A stretch of 43,694 bases of DNA from Bradyrhizobium liaoningense (GTDB lineage: Bacteria; Pseudomonadota; Alphaproteobacteria; Rhizobiales; Xanthobacteraceae): assembly GCF_018130955.1 (NCBI RefSeq), contig NZ_JAFCJM010000058.1, positions 1 through 43,694 of the forward strand, given 5' to 3'. A program made the translations under genes and the position numbers. Shown here in pieces: positions 16,881 to 26,325 of the stretch. How positions within the stretch are numbered: position 1 is the first letter of the stretch; each line of letters starts with the position of its first letter. The notes beneath the pieces were generated by a model. It was given only the letters and a program-made list of their open reading frames with translations, had not been told where the DNA came from and made no database searches.

Positions 16881-17471
16881 ATGAACTTGATGGTCAGCAA
16901 TTTGAGCCGGATGATTTCGGGCGGGATGATGCTCGGGGCATTATTGACCGCAGCCCCCGCCTTTGCACAAAGCATTGCGGAAAAAGTCGAGGTCTGCGCC
17001 GGCTGCCACGGCCACGATGGCAAGCCGAGCGACAAGTCGATTCCCGTCATCTGGGGACAGCAAGCCGGCTACATCTACATCCAACTGCGCGACTTCAAGC
17101 GGGGGGACCGCAAGAACGAGATGATGCAGCCGACCGTGTCGCCCTTCGAGAGGGACGACATGCTCGCGATCGCGGAGTATTTCGCGCAAAAGCCGTGGCC
17201 TGATCTGGGCCAACCCCGCGCGCCGAAGCATGTGGCCCAGCAGGCACTCAGCGCCGAGCACTCGGTCGGCTGCACCGGCTGCCATCTCGATCGGTTTCAA
17301 GGCAGTGGCACCACACCGCGCTTGGCCGGGCAGAGCCGGGAATACCTCGCCAAGACAATCACCGATTTTCGCACCCGTGCGCGCGGCAACAACCCCGGCA
17401 TGACCGATCTGATGCTCGCCACTCCTGTCGACGGTCTTGCCGCGCTCGCGCAATATCTCGCTGGTCTTTAG
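16881..17471 (+). CDS. Dihaem c-type cytochrome (c4-like)
   Basis: A 196-residue exported protein with a signal peptide ending near PAFA-QS (residue 29) and two haem c sites, CAGCH at 39-43 and CTGCH at 131-135. Met residues in MMQPTVSPF and MTDLMLATPV are candidate sixth ligands. The two-domain layout and spacing fit cytochrome c4-like proteins, which carry electrons in the periplasm. Position directly after the PQQ dehydrogenase makes it the likely electron acceptor, linking alcohol oxidation to the respiratory chain. The frame is open from 16806, but the residues before MNLMVSNLSR are not signal-like, so 16881 is preferred; 16890 is an alternative. Confidence 0.88.
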   Translation: MNLMVSNLSRMISGGMMLGALLTAAPAFAQSIAEKVEVCAGCHGHDGKPSDKSIPVIWGQQAGYIYIQLRDFKRGDRKNEMMQPTVSPFERDDMLAIAEYFAQKPWPDLGQPRAPKHVAQQALSAEHSVGCTGCHLDRFQGSGTTPRLAGQSREYLAKTITDFRTRARGNNPGMTDLMLATPVDGLAALAQYLAGL

Positions 17472-17488
17472 ACCAGGACGTGCCCTCG

Positions 17489-18445
17489 CTACGGCGTAGC
17501 CAGTCGATCACGCAACAACGATAGTGAGGTGAGATCCGCGGCGCGTTTGCCCGCGTTGTCCTTGAGTGAGGGATTGGCGCCTCGTGCAAGCAGGAGACCG
17601 GCGACCTCAGCGCGCCCACCTTCGGCGGCGATCATGAGAGCCGTCCGGCCGCGGGCATCGCGATCATCGATGTGCGCGCCTGAATCCAGTAGATACCTCA
17701 CAACCTTGACGGCCTCCGTCTCCGGAATTTTTTCATCCGGACCGGCAGCCCACATCAGCAGCGTCAGATCATTCGGATAACGGGCATTGATATCGATGTT
17801 TCGCGAAAGCAGGCGCTTCACAATGTCAAACCGGGCGCGGGCCGCCGCGTAGACAATTGGCGGTTTTCCGGTGTCGTCGGGCACGCCTTCATCAGCGCCA
17901 TGCGCGAGTAGCGTTTCGACGATTGCGTCGCTGCCCGCATAGGCGGCGGCCGCGACAGGTGAAACTCCACTTCGTCCGGTGAGTTTGACGTCGGCGCCGC
18001 GTTCAACAAGTCGCTGGGCGACCGCGAAATGGCCGCGCTCTGCCGCGAAGTATAGCGCCGTTGCGCCTGCGAGATTGCGCGCATCAATTGGAGCGCCACG
18101 CGCAAGCAAAAGATCGACCATCTCCAGATGGCCAGATCGCGCGGCGTGGCTGAGCGGGCGGGCTCCAAACCGGTCGCGCGCATCCGCTGACGCGCCATAG
18201 TCCAGCAACTCGGTCGCCAGCTCGGTACAATTCTCGTCCGCCGCTGAGAATAGAAGTAACGATACCTCCATTGCAGTGATCTGAGATTGCGCGGGTTGAA
18301 ACCGACGGCCGATTTCCTGACATTTTTTCGAGTCGCCGGCGAGGGCAGCCGACGCAATGCAAAGTACGAGCAATGTGGCCGAGCATAAAGCTCCAACGTG
18401 CCGGGACAAGAGACAACACTCCCTCGCCGTTTCTTCATGCAACAT
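17489..18445 (-). CDS. Exported ankyrin-repeat protein
   Basis: A 318-residue protein with an N-terminal hydrophobic signal (GALCSATLLVLCIASAALA) and about six ankyrin repeats from residue 80 on, for example DRFGARPLSHAARSGHLEMV, GATALYFAAERGHFAVAQ and GRTALMIAAEGGRAEVAG. Ankyrin repeats mediate protein contacts; in the bacterial periplasm they often sit next to redox enzymes such as catalases. It converges on the cytochrome gene with 17 nt between stops. The start at 18445 places the signal peptide close to the N-terminus; a TTG further upstream at 18487 is possible. Any partner is unknown, although the adjacent dehydrogenase and cytochrome are exported too. Confidence 0.85.
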   Translation of the reverse strand: MLHEETARECCLLSRHVGALCSATLLVLCIASAALAGDSKKCQEIGRRFQPAQSQITAMEVSLLLFSAADENCTELATELLDYGASADARDRFGARPLSHAARSGHLEMVDLLLARGAPIDARNLAGATALYFAAERGHFAVAQRLVERGADVKLTGRSGVSPVAAAAYAGSDAIVETLLAHGADEGVPDDTGKPPIVYAAARARFDIVKRLLSRNIDINARYPNDLTLLMWAAGPDEKIPETEAVKVVRYLLDSGAHIDDRDARGRTALMIAAEGGRAEVAGLLLARGANPSLKDNAGKRAADLTSLSLLRDRLATP

Positions 18446-18647
18446 GACACAGCGCGTGGTCGATTCCAAGTTGCCCGGCGTCACCAAAGCTGCTGATCTG
18501 CCTCGAAGTGCACCAGACTACGGAAGCGCGACCTTCCACTTCTGGCCCATCGCGTCATTTCGCTGCTTCGCAATAAGAGCGACGCTCTAGGAGCAAAGCG
18601 GGCATCAGCTTCGGTACGCGACACCACCGCGTTTATAAGTAGACGGC

Positions 18648-19472
18648 TTAGCTCAACCAAAACCGCGGCGTCGCCGGCTCAAGCCGGCCGCCCGCGCGCA
18701 CCGGTGCGATGCGCAGCGCCAGCCCCGTGGCGTCGTCCGTTTCCACGGCAACACCACTCAGTGTCGCAACACCCCCAGCCGGCTCGAAGCGGCCGGAGGG
18801 GATGCCCGAGGTGAAGCGGCGCAGCGGCTCTTCCTTCTGCATGCCGATGATCGAATCGTAGTCGCCGGTCATGCCGGCGTCGGTCATGTAGGCGGTGCCG
18901 CCTGCGAGGATCTGGTGGTCAGCGGTCGGCACGTGTGTGTGCGTGCCGACGACGAGGCTGGCGCGGCCGTCGCAGAAATAGCCGATGCCCTGCTTCTCGC
19001 TGGTCGCCTCGCAATGGAAGTCGACGACGATGGCATCGGCCGCGACACCGAGCGGGCAGGCGCCGAGCTCGCGCTCGAGCGCCGCGAAGGGATCGTCGAA
19101 CGGCGTCATGAAGACGCGGCCGAGCGCGTTGACGATCAGCGCATGCTTGCCGTTCTTGGTCTCGACCAGCGCAGCACCGCGGCCGGGCGTGCCGCGCGGA
19201 TAGTTGGCCGGCCGCACCAGGCGCTCGGCGCGCTCGATGAACACCAGCGCCTCGCGCTGGTCCCAGGAATGGTTGCCGAGCGTCACCGCGTCGGCGCCGG
19301 CATCGAGCAGTTCCTGATAGATCGCCTCGGTGATGCCGAAACCACCGGCCGAATTCTCGCCATTGACGACGACGAGATCGAGCGACCAGTCGCGGATCAT
19401 GCCGGGCAGATGTTCGGAAATGGCCGCGCGCCCGGCGCGGCCAACGACGTCACCCACGAAGAGAATGCGCAA
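18648..19472 (-). CDS. ymdB: YmdB-family metallophosphoesterase
   Basis: A 274-residue member of the TIGR00282/YmdB family. Motifs in order: FVGDVVGRAGR at the N-terminus, VVNGENSAGGFGI, LGNHSWDQ, VDFHCEATSEKQ and GTHTHVPTAD, which supply the dinuclear metal ligands. Bacillus YmdB hydrolyses 2',3'-cyclic nucleotides and affects biofilm behaviour; the role in alphaproteobacteria is not settled. Its start overlaps the end of the 5-FCL gene by 23 nt, so the two are co-transcribed. Length is typical. Confidence 0.93.
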   Translation of the reverse strand: MRILFVGDVVGRAGRAAISEHLPGMIRDWSLDLVVVNGENSAGGFGITEAIYQELLDAGADAVTLGNHSWDQREALVFIERAERLVRPANYPRGTPGRGAALVETKNGKHALIVNALGRVFMTPFDDPFAALERELGACPLGVAADAIVVDFHCEATSEKQGIGYFCDGRASLVVGTHTHVPTADHQILAGGTAYMTDAGMTGDYDSIIGMQKEEPLRRFTSGIPSGRFEPAGGVATLSGVAVETDDATGLALRIAPVRAGGRLEPATPRFWLS

Positions 19473-20046
19473 CTTCAGGACTCCGGAAATCGAAAACGTC
19501 CGATTCCGTTAGCACATAATCCAGCGCGACGTCGTGCGATAGTGCCGGAACGGCCTCGATCTCTTGCGCCGCAAAAGCGAGCCCGATGCCCACCACGTGC
19601 TTGGTCTTGCGCAAATGCGCGAAAGTGAAGTCGTAATGTCCCGCGCCATAGCCGATGCGATGGCCGAGGCGGTCGAAGGCCGCGAGCGGCGTCAGCATGA
19701 TGTCGGGAATGACTTCGGCGGCGGCCGGCGACGGCTCGGGAATGCCGAGCGGGCCGAGCATCAGGCGGTCGTTCGGATGCCACAGGCGAAAGATCAGCGA
19801 CTGGCCGCGCGCGGTGACGCAAGGCAGCGCCAGCCGCGCGCCGTCATCGGCGAGCCTGCGCATCAACGGCACCGGGTCGATCTCGTTGCGGATCGGCGAA
19901 TAGCCCGAGACGATGCTGCCCGGTAAGAGCTCGAATGGCACGCCGCGCTTTGCGAGTTTTGCGGCGGCAGCGACGCGCTTCTTGTCACTGAGCGCGTCGC
20001 GCTTAGCGAGAGCTTTGGCACGAAGGTCGGACTTTGAGTTGCTCAT
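19450..20046 (-). CDS. 5-formyltetrahydrofolate cyclo-ligase
   Basis: A 198-residue 5-FCL/methenyltetrahydrofolate synthetase (ygfA-type). It converts 5-formyl-THF to 5,10-methenyl-THF using ATP. The family blocks are visible: SGYSPIRNEIDP near the N-terminal third, PLGIPEP, and the ATP-binding loop RLGHRIGYGAGHYDFTF. The start at 20046 (MSNSKSDLRAKALAKRDAL) is chosen because the initial basic helix is conserved and CAGGGAA precedes it. As in many proteobacteria it lies just downstream of a 6S RNA gene and zapA. A family A palindromic repeat separates it from the 6S RNA. Confidence 0.94.
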   Translation of the reverse strand: MSNSKSDLRAKALAKRDALSDKKRVAAAAKLAKRGVPFELLPGSIVSGYSPIRNEIDPVPLMRRLADDGARLALPCVTARGQSLIFRLWHPNDRLMLGPLGIPEPSPAAAEVIPDIMLTPLAAFDRLGHRIGYGAGHYDFTFAHLRKTKHVVGIGLAFAAQEIEAVPALSHDVALDYVLTESDVFDFRSPEVAHSLRG

Positions 20047-20080
20047 GCGCTCATTTCCCTGAGGCAGAGCCTGCTCTGCC

Positions 20081-20201
20081 GTCATCACCCGCGAAAGCGG
20101 GTGATCCAGTATTCCAGAGACGCCAGTGCTAGAACCTCAACAGCGCGGCGTACCGGATGCCCCGCTCCAGTGCGCATCCGCACAAGGCGGGGCATGACAC
20201 C
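20081..20201. repeat. Palindromic intergenic repeat, family A (copy 2)
   Basis: About 121 nt. The left hairpin is TCACCCGC-GAAA-GCGGGTGA (20085-20104), followed by TCCAGTA as in the copy at 7255. The right hairpin has arms ATGCCCCGC (20157-20165) and GCGGGGCAT (20187-20195). The shared GAAA loop and arm sequence define the family; the middle differs. It lies between the 6S RNA 3' end and the 5-FCL start, so it is probably in the leader of the 5-FCL transcript. Confidence 0.72.
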
Positions 20202-20257
20202 GAGTCTGGATTGAAGCGCCAGTTTGTCGAGGACGCAATTCGACAGCAAGCAAACAG

Positions 20258-20424
20258 AAAGTGCGAGGCCGCAATCGCCGTTGAAGCACTCGATCCCGGA
20301 GTTCCCTACGAAAGTAGGTGGGCACCATATGTCCGGATCCACGGACCCGGCCAGGGACAGTTCCCTAAAGGATCGATAAGGCCCCGGGGATATATGGCTC
20401 CTGACGCGCGTCGCAGCCTCGCCT
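20258..20424 (-). ncRNA. ssrS: 6S RNA (RNA polymerase regulator)
   Basis: Placed by synteny and structure. On the minus strand, between zapA and the 5-FCL gene, lies a sequence of about 165 nt that can close on itself. GCGAGGC (20416-20422) pairs with GCCTCGC (20263-20269). Inside it, TCCCCGGGG (20382-20390) pairs with CTCCGGGA (20294-20301), leaving a large internal region with GGTGCCCACCTAC. This rod with a central bubble is the form of 6S RNA, which mimics an open promoter and holds sigma70 RNA polymerase. TACATT at 20429-20434 fits a -10 box just upstream of the 5' end. Exact ends are estimates. No covariance-model search could be run. Confidence 0.7.
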
Positions 20425-20520
20425 GGTCAATGTAACAACGAAAGTTCCGAATCGCCAGCCCGGCGAGAAATGCCGAGCTTCTGCACGATGAGATCAGACT
20501 TGCGCGGCCACGGTGGAAGT

Positions 20521-20643
20521 GCGCTCCCTCCCCCGCTCGCGGGGGAGGGTTGGGGAGAGGGTCGCTCCGCGAAGACCACTCCCCGCGTAGAGAACCCTCA
20601 TCCGGCGCTTCGCGTCGACCTCTCCCGCAAGCGGGAGAGGTGA
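20521..20643. repeat. Palindromic intergenic repeat, family B (copy 1)
   Basis: About 120 nt with two hairpins: CCCTCCCCCGC-TCGC-GGGGGAGGG on the left and ACCTCTCCCGC-AA-GCGGGAGAGGT on the right. The core CCCTCATCCGGCGCTTCGCG is shared with the copy at 27424. It sits between the zapA stop and the 6S RNA promoter. Confidence 0.72.
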
Positions 20644-20657
20644 AAGGGCCGCCCACG

Positions 20658-21041
20658 CTAACCGATCGCGATCCCGTTGCCGACGGTCCGGTTCAGCACC
20701 TGCGTCGACTTCTCGATCCGCTCGGAGGCCGCGTTCAGCGCGTTGACAACGGCGGTCTGCGTGACCCGCGCGCGCTCGGCGGCGGCGTTGCGGAAGTCGC
20801 GCAGCTCGTTGACCTCGGCTTCCAGCGTGCGGACGCGATTGCCGGCGTCGACCAGCTCGTCGCAGGCCATCAGCGCAGCCATCACGGTGAGCCTGGCATC
20901 GCCGATCTCGCCGAACTTGCCACGCAGCATCTGGATGCGCGTCTCAAAACTTTCGGCCAGCTTCAACAGCCGCACTTCCTGCCCTTCCTCGCAGGCCATG
21001 CGGAATTGCCGGCCGTTGATGGTGACGTTGATGTGGCTCAT
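20658..21041 (-). CDS. zapA: ZapA, FtsZ-ring-associated protein
   Basis: A 127-residue ZapA homologue. The N-terminal domain MSHINVTINGRQFRMACEEGQ is the family signature, followed by helices LAESFETRIQMLRG and VMAALMACDELVDA, and a C-terminal coiled coil (VRTLEAEVNELRDFRNAAAE). ZapA tetramers cross-link FtsZ protofilaments at midcell. Its start overlaps the DUF4164 stop by 4 nt (ATGA), so the two are translationally coupled. Position upstream of 6S RNA and 5-FCL is a conserved arrangement in proteobacteria. Confidence 0.94.
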   Translation of the reverse strand: MSHINVTINGRQFRMACEEGQEVRLLKLAESFETRIQMLRGKFGEIGDARLTVMAALMACDELVDAGNRVRTLEAEVNELRDFRNAAAERARVTQTAVVNALNAASERIEKSTQVLNRTVGNGIAIG

Positions 21042-21358
21042 GAGTCCTCTCCGGTATCGAGTACCGAACGTATCGTGACGATCGCGGCATCGAGCCGATC
21101 GGAGATGTCGCGGTTGGTGCGTTCGAGCTTGCGCGCCTTCACCAGCGCACCATCGAGTTCATCGGCGAGTCGCGACCGATCGGCACCGAGCGCCTGAATG
21201 CGCGTCGCAAGTTCGTTCTCGTCGCGATCCGCATCGCGGCGTCGTTCGACGGCGCTCTCCAGCGCGTCGAGCGCCGCCATGAGCCTGCGGGTCGCGATCT
21301 CGATCTCGAGCGCGGACGACTCCGTCATGGCGGAACTGGTGGCAGCGCGATCGCTCAT
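21038..21358 (-). CDS. DUF4164-type coiled-coil protein
   Basis: A 106-residue, mostly helical, highly charged protein: IEIATRRLMAALDALESAVE, then RRRDADRDENELATRIQALG and ADELDGALVKARKLERTNRD. It matches the short DUF4164 family found next to zapA in Rhizobiales. It is predicted to be a cytosolic coiled coil; a ZapB-like partner role for ZapA is plausible from the 4-nt coupling and coiled-coil form but is not shown. The start at 21358 is preferred over an upstream in-frame start because the region before it is not helical or conserved-looking. Confidence 0.8.
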   Translation of the reverse strand: MSDRAATSSAMTESSALEIEIATRRLMAALDALESAVERRRDADRDENELATRIQALGADRSRLADELDGALVKARKLERTNRDISDRLDAAIVTIRSVLDTGEDS

Positions 21359-21653
21359 GAAGTCAGCGGCGGACCTTGTTTCGGGGCCTTTGCATCGAAG
21401 CCTGCCACCCGGCAAAAGACTCGGTTCGGCAAGCGGTTACACGCAAATATTTACGTTGCGAGGAAGGCCAGCGCAACGCCGCCGCAGAACTATGCACCGA
21501 TAGATCGGGTGGCCACGGCGTTCCCGATCCATGGTTTTCCCGGGCATGATCTCCGCGCCAACGCGCTTTCCGCGATGTCGCGAGGGAGGCCGTCCGCATT
21601 TTTCCGGATCACACCGCGGGCAACTTTTCGGGCGCAGAAGGCGTTTGATTGCC

Positions 21654-21681
21654 TTGGACTCCCGGAACCGAGATGCTATCC
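21654..21681 (+). promoter_or_regulatory. Putative sigma70 promoter for the tkt-gap-pgk block
   Basis: TTGGAC (21654-21659), a 16-nt spacer and CTATCC (21676-21681) resemble the rhizobial housekeeping consensus CTTGAC-N17-CTATAT. The predicted leader is about 80 nt. The rest of the 408-nt divergent gap between DUF4164 and tkt (21359-21766) shows no gene or repeat; a CbbR-type or other operator was not recognised. Confidence 0.35.
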
Positions 21682-21766
21682 CAGCCCCGACCCGAGAGGC
21701 CGCCAGACTCCCTTCCCACGCGGCCCGCACCGCCACCAAGCGCTTCATTTCAGACGGATTTTCATC

Positions 21767-23752
<1,986 letters not shown>

Positions 23753-23892
23753 GTGTTGAGCTTGCCGGCAAAAAGGACTACCAAGCTCCCCATATGAACC
23801 AGTCCCGCCCGGCCGAACCGGGCGTCCGTCTAAAAACCCTCGCAGGCGCGCTGGCAGCCTTGCGGGATGAAAACGGTCATTGAAGGAGACGA

Positions 23893-24903
23893 ATGATGGC
23901 AGTCCGCGTCGGAATCAACGGTTTTGGTCGTATCGGCCGCAACGTTCTGCGGGCCATCGCAGAGTCCGGCCGCAAGGACATCGAGGTGGTCGGCATCAAC
24001 GACCTCGGTCCGGTCGAGACCAACGCGCACCTGTTGCGCTTCGACTCCGTCCATGGCCGCTTCCCCGGCACCGTCACCGTCGATGGCGACTCGCTCAACC
24101 TCGGCTTCGGCAAGATCAAGGTGACCGCCGAGCGCGATCCGTCAAAACTGCCCTGGAAGGATCTCGGCGTCGACATCGCGCTGGAATGCACCGGCATCTT
24201 CACCTCGAAGGACAAGGCCTCCGCGCATCTGACCGCGGGCGCCAAGCGCGTGCTGGTCTCCGCCCCTGCTGACGGCGCCGACGCCACTATCGTTTATGGC
24301 GTCAACCACGACACGCTGACCAAGGAGCATCTGGTCGTCTCGAACGGCTCCTGCACCACCAACTGCCTCGCGCCGGTCGCCAAGGTGCTGAACGACCTCG
24401 TCGGCATCGAGACCGGCTTCATGACCACGATCCACGCTTACACCGGCGACCAGCCGACGCTGGACACGCTGCACAAGGATCTCTACCGCGGCCGCGCGGC
24501 TGCGATGTCGATGATCCCGACCTCGACCGGTGCCGCGAAGGCGATCGGCCTCGTGCTCCCCGAGCTCAAGGGCAAGCTCGACGGCGTGGCGATCCGCGTG
24601 CCGACCCCGAACGTCTCGGTCGTCGACCTCAAGATCGTCGCCAAGCGCGCCACCGACGCCAAGGAAATCAACGCTGCGATGAAGCGCGCCTCCGAGCAGC
24701 AGCTCAAGGGCATCCTCGGCTACACGTCAGCGCCGAACGTCTCGATCGACTTCAACCACGACCCGCACTCGTCCACGTTCCACGAGGACCAGACCAAGGT
24801 GCAGAACGGCACGCTGGTGCGCGTGATGTCCTGGTACGACAACGAGTGGGGTTTCTCGAACCGCATGGCCGACACCGCCGTTGCGATGAGCAAGGTGATC
24901 TAA
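23893..24903 (+). CDS. gap: Glyceraldehyde-3-phosphate dehydrogenase
   Basis: A 336-residue type I GAPDH. The Rossmann fold opens with VGINGFGRIGRNVLR; the catalytic Cys is residue 154 in SNGSCTTNCLAP, and the conserved NEWGFSNRM lies near the C-terminus. It oxidises glyceraldehyde-3-phosphate to 1,3-bisphosphoglycerate, or runs in reverse. A good ribosome-binding site (GAAGGAGACGA) precedes two adjacent ATGs at 23893 and 23896; either may be used. The gap to tkt is 140 nt, so an internal promoter is possible. The next gene, a microprotein, begins 10 nt after the stop. Confidence 0.97.
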   Translation: MMAVRVGINGFGRIGRNVLRAIAESGRKDIEVVGINDLGPVETNAHLLRFDSVHGRFPGTVTVDGDSLNLGFGKIKVTAERDPSKLPWKDLGVDIALECTGIFTSKDKASAHLTAGAKRVLVSAPADGADATIVYGVNHDTLTKEHLVVSNGSCTTNCLAPVAKVLNDLVGIETGFMTTIHAYTGDQPTLDTLHKDLYRGRAAAMSMIPTSTGAAKAIGLVLPELKGKLDGVAIRVPTPNVSVVDLKIVAKRATDAKEINAAMKRASEQQLKGILGYTSAPNVSIDFNHDPHSSTFHEDQTKVQNGTLVRVMSWYDNEWGFSNRMADTAVAMSKVI

Positions 24904-24913
24904 GGAGGCCTTC

Positions 24914-25084
24914 GTGCTTCCGCACTGGATCGGCGTCCCCGGCGTCATCCTGCTGATCGCGTTCATCGCGTATGCGTGGCGTCAGGGGACCAAGATCCAT
25001 TCACGGGGCGAGGGTAGCAGTGCTGATGCCAGCATCTACCCTCCCTCCAATGATAGCTCCGACGGCTCCTCGCACCACGGATAG
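24914..25084 (+). CDS. 56-residue single-pass membrane microprotein between gap and pgk
   Basis: A GTG-started frame of 56 codons with an excellent ribosome-binding site: AAGGAGG at 24902-24908, five nt before GTG. The product begins MLPHWIGVPGVILLIAFIAYAW, a single hydrophobic helix preceded by few residues and followed by basic RQGTKIHSR, so the N-terminus should face the periplasm and the tail (rich in Ser, Asp, Gly) the cytosol. It fits exactly between the gap stop and the pgk start (10 nt and 6 nt gaps), which argues for a real operon member. No family is recognised. A link to glycolysis is inferred only from position. Confidence 0.7.
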   Translation: MLPHWIGVPGVILLIAFIAYAWRQGTKIHSRGEGSSADASIYPPSNDSSDGSSHHG

Positions 25085-25090
25085 TGAACG

Positions 25091-26287
25091 ATGCCCGCAA
25101 AGTTCCGCACCCTCGACGACGTCAATGTGAAGGGCAAGCGCGTGCTGCTGCGCGTCGATCTGAACGTGCCCATGGAGAACGGACGCGTCACCGACGCAAC
25201 GCGGCTCGAGCGCGTCGCACCGACGATTACCGAGCTTGCGGACAAGGGCGGCAAGGTCATCCTGCTCGCGCATTTCGGCCGGCCCAAGGGACGCGATCCC
25301 AAGGAGTCGCTGAGGCCCGTTGCCGAAGCGCTGTCGAAGGTCGTGAACAAGCCGGTCGCCTTCGCCGACGATTGCATCGGCGAGGTGGCGGCGAAGGCCG
25401 TGGCCGCGATGAGCGATGGCGACATCCTGTGCCTGGAAAACACCCGCTTCCACAAGGAAGAGGAAAAGAACGATCCGGCCTTCGTCGCTGAGCTCGCCAA
25501 GCTCGGCGACCTCTGGGTCAGCGACGCGTTCTCCGCGTCGCACCGCGCCCATGCCTCCACCGAGGGCCTCGGCCACAAGCTGCCCGCCTATGCCGGCCGC
25601 ACCATGCAGGCCGAGCTCGACGCCCTGGAGAAGGCACTGGGCTCGCCGACCAAGCCGGTCATCGCGATCATCGGCGGCGCCAAGGTCTCGACCAAGATCG
25701 ACCTGTTGGAAAACCTCGTCACCAAGGTCGATGCGCTCGTCATCGGCGGCGGCATGGCCAACACCTTCCTGCACGCCCAGGGCGTCGCGGTCGGCAAGTC
25801 GCTCTGCGAGAAGGACCTCGCCGCGACCGCGGTGCGCATCATGGAGAAGGCCGAGGCCGCCAACTGCGCCATCATCCTGCCGGTCGATGCCACCGTCGCC
25901 TATCATTTCGCGGCCAATGCGCCGTCGCATGCCTATGGGCTCGACGCGATCCCCGCCGACGGCATGATCCTCGACGTCGGTCCGCAATCGATCGTGCGCA
26001 TCCATGCCGCGATCGACGATGCCGCGACCCTGGTCTGGAATGGCCCGGTCGGCGCCTTCGAGATGCAGCCCTTCGACCGCGGCACCGTGGCGGCCGCCCG
26101 GCACGCGGCCGAGCGCACAAAAGCCAAGAAGCTGATTTCGATCGCCGGCGGCGGCGACACGGTGGCAGCGCTCAACCAGGCCGGTGTGGCTTCCGATTTC
26201 ACCTATGTTTCGACGGCCGGTGGCGCATTTCTTGAATGGATGGAAGGCAAGCCCCTGCCCGGCGTCGAAGTCTTGCGCATCAAGTAA
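25091..26287 (+). CDS. pgk: Phosphoglycerate kinase
   Basis: A 398-residue phosphoglycerate kinase. The N-terminal 3-PG-binding domain shows VLLRVDLNVPMENG, LAHFGRPKG and ENTRFHKEEE; the C-terminal nucleotide domain shows AIIGGAKVSTKIDLLENL, WNGPVGAFE and the GGGDTVAAL loop. It interconverts 1,3-bisphosphoglycerate plus ADP and 3-phosphoglycerate plus ATP. The start at 25091 is 6 nt beyond the microprotein stop and has only a weak ribosome-binding site of its own, so translation is probably coupled to the microprotein. Confidence 0.98.
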   Translation: MPAKFRTLDDVNVKGKRVLLRVDLNVPMENGRVTDATRLERVAPTITELADKGGKVILLAHFGRPKGRDPKESLRPVAEALSKVVNKPVAFADDCIGEVAAKAVAAMSDGDILCLENTRFHKEEEKNDPAFVAELAKLGDLWVSDAFSASHRAHASTEGLGHKLPAYAGRTMQAELDALEKALGSPTKPVIAIIGGAKVSTKIDLLENLVTKVDALVIGGGMANTFLHAQGVAVGKSLCEKDLAATAVRIMEKAEAANCAIILPVDATVAYHFAANAPSHAYGLDAIPADGMILDVGPQSIVRIHAAIDDAATLVWNGPVGAFEMQPFDRGTVAAARHAAERTKAKKLISIAGGGDTVAALNQAGVASDFTYVSTAGGAFLEWMEGKPLPGVEVLRIK

Positions 26288-26325
26288 ATAGCGGCCGAAC
26301 TGGCCCAAACGGGAGAAGGATACAG

